Shown here: in pieces, positions 6,780 through 12,300 of the stretch
Numbering within the stretch: position 1 is the first letter of the stretch
Layout: the number at the start of each line of letters is the position of its first letter
Assembly: GCA_007135295.1 (NCBI GenBank)
Contig: SLJD01000321.1
Location: forward strand, 1-12,300
Length of the DNA stretch: 12,300 nt
DNA from: Phycisphaerales bacterium
GTDB taxonomy: Bacteria; Planctomycetota; Phycisphaerae; Phycisphaerales; SM1A02
Reading direction: 5' to 3'
Notes under the pieces: model-generated
Seen by the model: only the letters and a program-made list of their open reading frames with translations
Told to the model about the DNA's origin: nothing
Databases searched by the model: none
Made by a program: the position numbers and the translations under genes

Positions 6780-6809
6780 CGCCTCACGCCCCCGCGTGAG
6801 GCGTTTTTT
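6780..6809 (+). terminator. Strong intrinsic terminator of the rpsB-tsf transcript
   Basis: A perfect 10-bp stem CGCCTCACGC / GCGTGAGGCG (6780-6789 with 6794-6803) has a CCCC loop and is followed directly by six T residues (6804-6809). It lies 33 bases after the tsf stop. There is no T-run on the other strand, so it is one-directional. Confidence 0.93.
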
Positions 6810-6821
6810 CTGCGCTCGGTG

Positions 6822-6850
6822 GCCGGTGTGAGAAAGGCAAACACACCGGC
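6822..6850. other. 9-bp inverted repeat between tsf terminator and sigma-factor gene
   Basis: GCCGGTGTG (6822-6830) pairs perfectly with CACACCGGC (6842-6850) around an 11-base loop. Neither side has a T-run, so it is not a standard intrinsic terminator. It lies about 100 bases past the end of the - strand sigma gene and could still mark the 3' end of its mRNA. The rest of 6851-6952 shows nothing I can interpret. Confidence 0.45.
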
Positions 6851-6952
6851 GCGGCGCATTGATCGTCATCTGCCGCGGCCCCGGGCATCATTGCCGACCT
6901 GCCTCATGCGCCCGGCGGCGAATCAGTTGTATAAGGGGGACGCGGATTCGTA

Positions 6953-7969
6953 TCAGCCGGCTTTCTTCTTCGCTGAACTGCCCGTCGAGTTCTGCGAATG
7001 GGCCCCGGATGATGATCGCTGGTCGGACTCGGGCCGCGATGACGACCGTTCATCCTCGACCTCCTCGAGCCGGCGGGAACGGGTGCGGGTTCGGCGGCTG
7101 CGCGCAGGGTCGCGGGCGGCGATGGCCCACTCATCCCGCAGGCGGGCCTGCAGTTTGCGAAGTGCGTCAAGCTCGATCTGCCGCACGCGTTCTCGCGTCA
7201 GACCGATCTCCCGGCCGATCTGCTTGAGGGTCAGCGGTTCCTGGCCTTCGAGGCCGAAACGAAGCTTCAGGACACGGGCTTCGCGCTCGTCGATGACGTC
7301 AAGCAGCCGCATGATCGTCCGAAAATCCTCGCTCTGCGAGATGATCTCCTCCGGCTGCCCGGTGCGGAAATCCTCGAACAGGTCAGCGAAGTCCATGGCC
7401 TCGCCGTCCTCCCCCACCGGTGCCTGCGGCGGAGAATGGAACGCCTTGACCGCCCGGCGGATGACGTGCAGTTTCTTGACTGGCACCTTCATGGTCCGGG
7501 CGAGTTCGGACATTGACGGCTGGCGGCCGAGTTCCTCTTCAAGCTTCCGCGTGGTTTCCTTCCACCGGGCGATCAGTTCGACCATGTACGCCGGGATGTG
7601 GATCGGCTGGACCGCGTTGATGAGCGTGCGTTTGATCGACTGCTTGATCCACCACGAGGCGTACGTGGAGAAGCGGGCCCCCTGGGCGGGATCGAACCCT
7701 TCGACCGCCCGGATAAGACCGATGTTGCCCTCTTCGATGAGGTCGGCGAGACTCAGGCCACGGTTCGCGTAATTCTTGCTGATGGAGACAACAAGCCGCA
7801 GGTTCGCGCGGACCATCCGGTCGCGGGCGTCCATGTCGTTGTCGTTGATGATGCGCCAGCCGAGTTCTTTCTCTTCCTCGGCTGTCAGCAACGGAACCTC
7901 ATTGATCTGCCTGAGGTAGTGCTGGAGGTCTGATTCCTGAGAGGTTCGGGCCATCAGTTCGTCCACCAC
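6953..7969 (-). CDS. Sigma-70 family RNA polymerase sigma factor, RpoD/SigA-like, without region 1.1
   Basis: The product is up to 338 residues with regions 1.2 to 4.2 of a primary-type sigma. Region 1.2 includes DLQHYLRQINEVPLLTAEEE (14-33). Region 2 includes RANLRLVVSISKNYANRGLS (54-73), DLIEEGNIGLIRAV and FSTYASWWIKQSI (100-112). The region 3 segment is QPIHIPAYMVELI. Region 4.2 has a helix-turn-helix (LTLKQIGREIGLTRERVRQI, 246-265). It directs core polymerase to promoters, and the near-perfect region 2.4 predicts -10 recognition close to TATAAT. There is no acidic region 1.1, so it is either a compact primary sigma or a group 2 factor. After residue ~282 comes an unusual ~55-residue tail rich in Arg and Ser. 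The GTG at 7969 begins the frame. ATG at 7954, with GGTGGA upstream, is a good alternative start, and both keep all regions. Confidence 0.93.
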   Translation of the reverse strand: MVDELMARTSQESDLQHYLRQINEVPLLTAEEEKELGWRIINDNDMDARDRMVRANLRLVVSISKNYANRGLSLADLIEEGNIGLIRAVEGFDPAQGARFSTYASWWIKQSIKRTLINAVQPIHIPAYMVELIARWKETTRKLEEELGRQPSMSELARTMKVPVKKLHVIRRAVKAFHSPPQAPVGEDGEAMDFADLFEDFRTGQPEEIISQSEDFRTIMRLLDVIDEREARVLKLRFGLEGQEPLTLKQIGREIGLTRERVRQIELDALRKLQARLRDEWAIAARDPARSRRTRTRSRRLEEVEDERSSSRPESDQRSSSGAHSQNSTGSSAKKKAG

Positions 7970-8210
7970 ACGTGTACTGACCGGGCCGCGTCACACTCCG
8001 CGTTGACGCGCGACAATCAGGCCCCCATGCTGCCTGTCAGTTTCGGATCCTATCTCGCCCTCCACAGCGACTGATCTGATCCTGCACTGATAACACTATC
8101 CTATCGGGCCGGTATAGCCCGGGCAACGGAAAGGTGCCTCCGGCAGCGTCCTGTCAAGGACAGGTCGACCGGATCCGCAGTCACCTTGAGCCCCGTCCGC
8201 ATGTGGGGCC

Positions 8211-8219
8211 TGCTATCCT
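8211..8219 (+). promoter_or_regulatory. Extended -10 element TGCTATCCT upstream of the UVR-motif gene
   Basis: The TGn extension plus TATCCT would place the transcription start near 8226. That is also an ATG opening a 12-codon frame (8226-8264) ending 4 bases before the GTG of the UVR-motif gene. No -35 fits, which is tolerated by extended -10 promoters. Confidence 0.45.
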
Positions 8220-8225
8220 GCGAAC

Positions 8226-8264
8226 ATGGGCCGTATGACCGCCAACATAGTGAACGGAGTGTGA
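8226..8264 (+). other. Possible 12-codon leaderless upstream ORF
   Basis: The frame MGRMTANIVNGV and a TGA start at the predicted transcription start of the UVR-motif gene, in a different frame from it. The GGAG within its last codons (8256-8259) would serve as the ribosome binding site for the GTG at 8269. It may be chance; nothing in the peptide suggests amino-acid attenuation. Confidence 0.2.
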
Positions 8265-8268
8265 ACAG

Positions 8269-9027
8269 GTGAGCCATTCTGATGATCTGACGGGGTTCCT
8301 CAACGAGTGGCCTTATCGGCCCGGGGAGGTCAACGCGCGGAAGATCAAGGGGGCGGACGGCCGGCCGAAACTCCAGATCCGCCTGGACCTCGGCGTGCTG
8401 CAGATGGAACTGACCGGCCGGCCCGACGGCTCCCGCCCCCACGACTGCGAGAGTATGCTCGAATACGAGTTGGCCCGACTCGATGCGTACCGGCAGGAAA
8501 ACGGCTCGGAGAACGGCTTCGTCCTCAGCTCCGAGGAATGCCGTCGGCTCCGAGAAGAAGCCGTCCAGTACTACCACCGGTACGTCGGCCGGTTCGCGAT
8601 CGGCGACCATGACGGGGTCATCGAAGACACAACGCGCAACCTCGCCGTGCTCGATCTCTGCCGGGCGTTCGGCGAAACAGAAACCGACCGGGCCGTCCTC
8701 GAACAGTTCCGCCCGCACATCATCACGATGCGCACGCGAAGCCGGGCGGAGCAGGCGATCGCCGCCGACCAGCCCAAGCATGCCCTGTCCGCGATCGACA
8801 GCGGCCTGGCCGAGCTTCGTGTTGTATTTGACGAGGCCGGCGCCGGCGACCGGTTTGAAAACGCCAACGAAGTCCAATTGCTCCGGGGCATGCGCGATGC
8901 ACTTGTGCCGAAGCTGCCGATGAGCGAACGCATCGAGAAACGCGAGCGGCTGCGGGCCGCCCTCGATGCGGAGAATTACGAACTTGCCGCCATTCTCCGC
9001 GATGAGTTGCGCATGCTTGGCGACTGA
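8269..9027 (+). CDS. UVR-motif (UvrB/UvrC C-terminal motif) domain protein of unknown function
   Basis: The product is 252 residues and probably cytoplasmic, since no signal or membrane segment is seen. The final ~35 residues (SERIEKRERLRAALDAEN then YELAAILRDELRML) form a UVR motif, the helical hairpin by which UvrB and UvrC bind each other. It also occurs in ClpC-type and McsA proteins. The N-terminal segment (residues 12-52, through KLQIRLDLGVLQMELTGRPD) looks like a small beta domain. The middle (~85-190) is helical and repeat-like, possibly TPR-related. No nuclease, helicase or kinase motif is present, so it is not UvrB or UvrC itself. The GTG start at 8269 has GGAG nine bases upstream. 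A role in protein-protein contacts, perhaps stress or protein quality control, is inference only. Confidence 0.85.
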   Translation: MSHSDDLTGFLNEWPYRPGEVNARKIKGADGRPKLQIRLDLGVLQMELTGRPDGSRPHDCESMLEYELARLDAYRQENGSENGFVLSSEECRRLREEAVQYYHRYVGRFAIGDHDGVIEDTTRNLAVLDLCRAFGETETDRAVLEQFRPHIITMRTRSRAEQAIAADQPKHALSAIDSGLAELRVVFDEAGAGDRFENANEVQLLRGMRDALVPKLPMSERIEKRERLRAALDAENYELAAILRDELRMLGD

Positions 9028-9147
9028 GTCCCGACAGTGTGCGCCACGCCCTGGAAGCCCTCGCAAACGCCGATGTGCCCGACCGGACAACGGCCCTCTG
9101 TGGAACCGCCCCGCGGTCTCAGCCGGATTCAGTCGAGGAGGCCTGCC

Positions 9148-9963
9148 ATGAAAGCAACTTCTGAAGCGTCCGTTCGCGCACCGGCCGGTGAGTCGTGGGA
9201 GTCGTCGGAAACGGCTTGGGTTTCCTCGCCCGGCCGCCTCGACGGCGGAACATGCTGGCGGGCGTTGATCGGTGTCGCGTACGGCCTGCTCGTCGCGTCG
9301 GTCATCGCGGACATCCTGCTCGTCACGTCCGTGCTCGGCGGCATCACACGCGCCACGGGCATCGTCCCCTTCGCCACCATGGTGCTGATTATCGTACTGG
9401 CGGGCTATGAATTCGTGTACAAGCGGAACATCGTGCGACGCCGGCTCGCGGCGCGTGACGGACTTGTCTGCCCGAACTGCGGGTACGACCTGCGGACCGG
9501 CTTGAGCGATCGCTGCCCGGAATGCGGGCGGCGGTCGGATGCAGACGGCCTGCGGTGGTATTGGGCGGCGTTTCATGAAACGGTCGCAGGATTTCACTGG
9601 CGGCTAGCGGCCGGGCTGTGGCGTCACGGGCGCTTGGTGCCGCTGACCGCGGGAGTCGCGATCGCAGCCGGGGCCGTACCACTGGGTTGGATGGTGCTCA
9701 CCGGCGAACCGGCCATCGGCTCGACAGGTCCGCCGTATGCCCTGCTGTTCGGCGGGCTGGCCCTCGTGCCGGCGGCGATGTGGGCAGAAAATCTCGTGCA
9801 TCAAGCCCGGCTGAAACGGCTCGTCGCTGATTCGCCATGCGTGTGCCCATGCTGCCTGCGGTTGATGGCTGCGTCAAGCAGTCGTCTGTCCTGCTCCGAC
9901 TGCTTGTGCAAGTTTGAAGGTGATGAACTGGCGCGGCTGTGGGCCACGGTCTTTGACGACTGA
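9148..9963 (+). CDS. Membrane protein with zinc-ribbon motifs
   Basis: This is a 271-residue inner-membrane protein I cannot name. Predicted order: a polar N-terminus (1-34); two hydrophobic segments (~37-65 and ~71-90); a cytoplasmic zinc ribbon with CPNCGYDLR (C108, C111) and CPECGRR (C123, C126); and two further hydrophobic segments (~163-184 and ~196-213). A second Cys cluster follows near the C-terminus (C231, C233, C235, C236 paired with C249, C252, C254). CPNCGYDLR...CPECG ribbons are frequent in planctomycete membrane proteins. The start at 9148 is fixed by a strong Shine-Dalgarno GAGGAGG (9135-9141) six bases upstream; an ATG-type frame further upstream at 9037 adds sequence that is not protein-like. 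It lies 120 bases after the UVR-motif gene with no visible terminator between, so they may be co-transcribed. Function is unknown. Confidence 0.83.
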   Translation: MKATSEASVRAPAGESWESSETAWVSSPGRLDGGTCWRALIGVAYGLLVASVIADILLVTSVLGGITRATGIVPFATMVLIIVLAGYEFVYKRNIVRRRLAARDGLVCPNCGYDLRTGLSDRCPECGRRSDADGLRWYWAAFHETVAGFHWRLAAGLWRHGRLVPLTAGVAIAAGAVPLGWMVLTGEPAIGSTGPPYALLFGGLALVPAAMWAENLVHQARLKRLVADSPCVCPCCLRLMAASSSRLSCSDCLCKFEGDELARLWATVFDD

Positions 9964-9972
9964 CCGTGGCGC

Positions 9973-9987
9973 AACGGCGACGCCGTT
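9973..9987. terminator. Small hairpin between convergent genes, possible weak terminator
   Basis: AACGGC-GAC-GCCGTT is a perfect 6-bp stem with a 3-base loop in the 26 bases separating the convergent membrane-protein and ureohydrolase stop codons. It is followed by only TGT, so any terminator activity would be weak. Confidence 0.3.
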
Positions 9988-9989
9988 TG

Positions 9990-10982
9990 TCAACCGGTCG
10001 CACGCCGATGCATCGCTGCAAGGGCGAGTATCTCGAAAATCACGTGTGATGCGAGCAGCGCCGTCACGCCGGCCGGATCGCGATCGGGCAACACTTCAAC
10101 CACGTCCGCGCCACAGAGGTTCATCCCGGCGCATGCGCGGAGCAGTTCGAACACTTCGCCGGCGTGAAGGCCGCCGCAGCAAGGCGTGCCCGTGCCCGGT
10201 GCCGCGGATGGATCTACGCAGTCAATGTCGAACGTGAGATAGACCGGGGCGTTGTCGAGGCGACTGAGAAATGCGCGAAGCCGTTCCCGCCCGTCGCGAA
10301 GTCGGATGTCTTCGACCGTCGCGATCTCGATGCCGTGCTCCCGTCCGTAGGCAAGATCGTCGGCCGTGTTCAGCGGCCCGCGGATGCCGATGGAGAAGAA
10401 TCGTTGCGGGTCGATCAAGCCGTGCTCTATGCCGAGTCGGAACGGCGATGCGTGGGTCCACGTGTGCCCCCAGATCGGCCCGGCCGTGTCGAGGTGGGCG
10501 TCGAAGTGGAGCATGGCCAGCCCCTTTTCCGGCCGGCCCATCCGCCGCCACGTGGCGTGAAGGTTCGCGTAGGCGATGGAGTGATCGCCTCCGACTGCGA
10601 GAAGTCTGGTATGCGATGGATCGCCAATCGACTCCGCATGCTGGCCGGCGACATCAGCCGTGTCCTCGCAGGAATACGGCCGGACCGGGCTGTCCCCGGC
10701 GTCAGCGAGCGAGAGTGTCTCAGCAATGTTGATGTCGTGTTCGAGGTGGTACGGCTTGACGTACGCCGACGCCTCGCGGATCGCGCGCGGGCCGAATCGC
10801 GCTCCCGGCCGGTACGTCACGCCGCCATCAAACGGGATGCCATACACCGCCCAGTCCACCGGCTGATGCGCCGGATCAACGTCATCAATGAGTGGAAAGC
10901 GGCAGAACGTCGGCACGCCGGCGAATCGGGGGAACTCCCGGGCGTCCGGCAGTCGCGTGCGCGGGATCGATGAATCGCTCAT
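9990..10982 (-). CDS. Ureohydrolase, agmatinase/guanidino-acid hydrolase family
   Basis: This is a 330-residue binuclear metalloenzyme of the arginase/agmatinase fold that hydrolyses a guanidino group to release urea. All metal ligands are visible: His134 in GGDHS; Asp161, His163 and Asp165 in FDAHLD; and Asp252 and Asp254 in TFDIDCVDPSAAPGTGTP. IPFDGGVTYRPGARFGPRAIR near the N-terminus and GADVVEVLPDRD near the end are agmatinase-like rather than arginase-like. The segment WTHASPFRLGIEHGLIDPQR resembles agmatinases and guanidinobutyrase/guanidinase-type enzymes, so the substrate (agmatine, guanidinobutyrate or guanidine) is not settled. The start is the ATG at 10982 (MSDSSIPRTRLPDAREF). The frame stays open further upstream to 11291, but that part overlaps the divergent gene and reads as Arg/Ser-rich shadow. 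No polyamine gene is adjacent. Confidence 0.92.
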   Translation of the reverse strand: MSDSSIPRTRLPDAREFPRFAGVPTFCRFPLIDDVDPAHQPVDWAVYGIPFDGGVTYRPGARFGPRAIREASAYVKPYHLEHDINIAETLSLADAGDSPVRPYSCEDTADVAGQHAESIGDPSHTRLLAVGGDHSIAYANLHATWRRMGRPEKGLAMLHFDAHLDTAGPIWGHTWTHASPFRLGIEHGLIDPQRFFSIGIRGPLNTADDLAYGREHGIEIATVEDIRLRDGRERLRAFLSRLDNAPVYLTFDIDCVDPSAAPGTGTPCCGGLHAGEVFELLRACAGMNLCGADVVEVLPDRDPAGVTALLASHVIFEILALAAMHRRATG

Positions 10983-11072
10983 GCCGTCATAATCCGATCC
11001 CCCGGGCGGAAACGCAAGCGTGGCGACCGAAAACCTCGCCCGTGTGCGACTGGGTGCATGCCGCTCCGCGTG

Positions 11073-11078
11073 TATCCT
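11073..11078 (+). promoter_or_regulatory. -10-like TATCCT just upstream of the methyltransferase ATG
   Basis: TATCCT is followed by seven bases and then the ATG at 11086, placing the expected transcription start at the start codon. No Shine-Dalgarno and no convincing -35 are present. The same TATCCTGCG string occurs at 8214. Confidence 0.45.
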
Positions 11079-11085
11079 GCGGGTC

Positions 11086-11919
11086 ATGCCTGTCACCCCG
11101 ATCGTGATTGATTCGCTCGACGATCCGCGTCTCGAGCCGTACCGCGATGTGCGGGACAAGGATCTGCGTGGCCGGGACCGGCTGTTCATGGCCGAATCGG
11201 AACTCGTCATCCGTCGCCTGCTCCGCACGCCGCAGCGACTGCATTCATTGCTGCTCAGTCCGGGCAAGTTTGAACGGCTCCGGGACGACATCGAAGCGAG
11301 CGGCCTCGACGCGCCGGTGTACCTTGCTGACGTCGATCAGATCAGCGAAATCGCCGGTTTTCACATTCACCGCGGGGCGCTGGCGGCCGGATATCGCCCG
11401 AAGCCGCAAGAGATCACCCTCGACGCCGCGATCGGTCACTTGAGGGACACGACACCGTGCACGCTGCTGATCGCGGAAGGCTTGACGAACGTTGACAACA
11501 TGGGCGGACTGTTCCGCAATGCGGCGGCGTTCGGCGTGGATGGTGTGGTCCTCGATCCAACGTGCTGCGATCCGCTGTACCGCAAGTCGATCCGCGTCTC
11601 CGCCGGGCACACGCTGTCGATCCCCTGGGCCGTCAGCCGCGACTGGCCGGCCGACCTGCGTCAGCTCCGCGAGCAGTGGTCGATGTCGGTGATTGGCGCC
11701 GAATCGGTCGACATCGCACAGCCGCTCTGGGATGTTCCGATCGGCAAACGCGTGGCGCTGCTGTTTGGCTCCGAAGCGGACGGTCTGTCGCAACAGGCGA
11801 TAGATGCCTGCGATCACCTGGCGGAGATTCCCATGGCTACGGGCGTGCCGTCGCTCAACGTCGCCACAAGCGCCGCGGTGTTTCTCTACGAACGACAACG
11901 CCGGAATGCTGTCACGTGA
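11086..11919 (+). CDS. SpoU/TrmH-family RNA 2'-O-methyltransferase
   Basis: The 277-residue SPOUT-class enzyme uses S-adenosylmethionine to methylate a ribose 2'-OH in tRNA or rRNA. An N-terminal RNA-binding part (residues ~8-105) contains RDRLFMAESELVIRRLL, typical of the L30e-like substrate-binding domain. The trefoil-knot catalytic domain carries motif 1 (EGLTNVDNMGGLFRNAAAFG, 131-150, with Asn and Arg conserved), motif 2 (LLFGSEADGLS, 225-235) and motif 3 (IPMATGVPSLNVATSAAVFL, 248-267). Which base it modifies cannot be read from sequence; the N-terminal domain points to an RlmB/TrmH-like rRNA or tRNA target. I prefer ATG 11086, because the extra upstream residues from 11020 are not family-like and overlap the promoter region. 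It converges on the CoA-transferase gene with a gap of only 16 bases and no visible terminator. Confidence 0.93.
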   Translation: MPVTPIVIDSLDDPRLEPYRDVRDKDLRGRDRLFMAESELVIRRLLRTPQRLHSLLLSPGKFERLRDDIEASGLDAPVYLADVDQISEIAGFHIHRGALAAGYRPKPQEITLDAAIGHLRDTTPCTLLIAEGLTNVDNMGGLFRNAAAFGVDGVVLDPTCCDPLYRKSIRVSAGHTLSIPWAVSRDWPADLRQLREQWSMSVIGAESVDIAQPLWDVPIGKRVALLFGSEADGLSQQAIDACDHLAEIPMATGVPSLNVATSAAVFLYERQRRNAVT

Positions 11920-11935
11920 CGCCTCGTTTCGTATG

Positions 11936-12300
<365 letters not shown>

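Larger units (their letters stand above)
7970..8268. promoter_or_regulatory. Divergent intergenic region with three inverted repeats
   Basis: About 300 bases separate the divergent sigma and UVR-motif genes. No protein gene is convincing here. It holds three short inverted repeats: CGGGC/GCCCG (8105-8121), CCTGTC-AAG-GACAGG (8150-8164) and GCCCC/GGGGC (8190-8209). The last lies just before an extended -10 box. The tight 3-base spacing of the middle one suits a dimeric repressor operator or a small hairpin. I could not pick a clear promoter for the sigma gene. Confidence 0.45.

Noticed and set aside
6774..7772. 332-codon + strand open frame starting at the tsf terminator
   Set aside because: It begins inside the terminator stem and runs antisense to the sigma factor. 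The product is Arg/Ser-rich shadow sequence.
7970..8100. TTGACG (8003-8008) as a -35 box for a rightward promoter
   Set aside because: No acceptable -10 lies 16-18 bases downstream.
9037..9147. N-terminal extension of the membrane protein
   Set aside because: The added residues are Pro/Arg-rich and the strong GAGGAGG at 9135-9141 fixes the start at 9148.
8101..9597. 498-codon - strand open frame opposite the UVR-motif gene
   Set aside because: It mirrors the codon pattern of the + strand genes and lacks recognisable domains. The + strand genes have ribosome binding sites and clear motifs.
10983..11291. N-terminal extension of the ureohydrolase frame
   Set aside because: It would overlap the divergent methyltransferase gene and encodes Arg/Ser-rich sequence with no family match. 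The family N-terminus begins at the ATG at 10982.

Overview
The window looks like ordinary chromosome from a GC-rich bacterium of the phylum Planctomycetota, most likely class Phycisphaerae. Three things in the sequence suggest this. A secreted protein ends in a PEP-CTERM-like tail with an Arg4 stretch. A membrane protein carries the CPNCGYDLR...CPECG zinc ribbon common in planctomycetes. The sigma factor, S2 and UVR-motif proteins read like planctomycete versions. This placement is inferred from protein style, since no 16S is present.

Layout on the + strand. Positions 1-790 hold the 3' part of an Mrp/ApbC-type P-loop ATPase. Positions 1173-1907 encode a secreted PEP-CTERM-like protein. Positions 2016-4552 hold a three-gene set: a PaaJ/PcaF-type thiolase, an unrecognised 90-residue protein, and PaaA, the catalytic subunit of ring-1,2-phenylacetyl-CoA epoxidase. 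The last two are translationally coupled (TGATG). A G-rich, 10-bp periodic spacer and a good sigma-70 promoter follow. Next come rpsB (ribosomal protein S2, long charged tail) and tsf (EF-Ts), closed by a strong intrinsic terminator at 6780-6809.

On the - strand, 7969-6953 encodes a primary-type sigma-70 factor lacking region 1.1 and carrying a basic, Ser-rich tail. Diverging from it are a UVR-motif protein (8269-9027) and a zinc-ribbon membrane protein (9148-9963). A ureohydrolase of the agmatinase family (10982-9990, -) diverges from a SpoU/TrmH-type RNA 2'-O-methyltransferase (11086-11919, +). The window ends inside a - strand 3-oxoacid CoA-transferase subunit B.

Functionally, rpsB-tsf and the sigma factor are core information processing. 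The thiolase, PaaA and perhaps the CoA-transferase suggest aromatic acid or CoA-thioester catabolism. No paaB, C, D, E, G, Z or K is visible here. The most interesting signals are the small protein between thiolase and paaA, the isolated paaA, and a recurring arrangement in which a -10-like hexamer sits 6-7 bases before an ATG. That arrangement suggests leaderless transcripts. I found no mobile element, CRISPR array, tRNA or rRNA.
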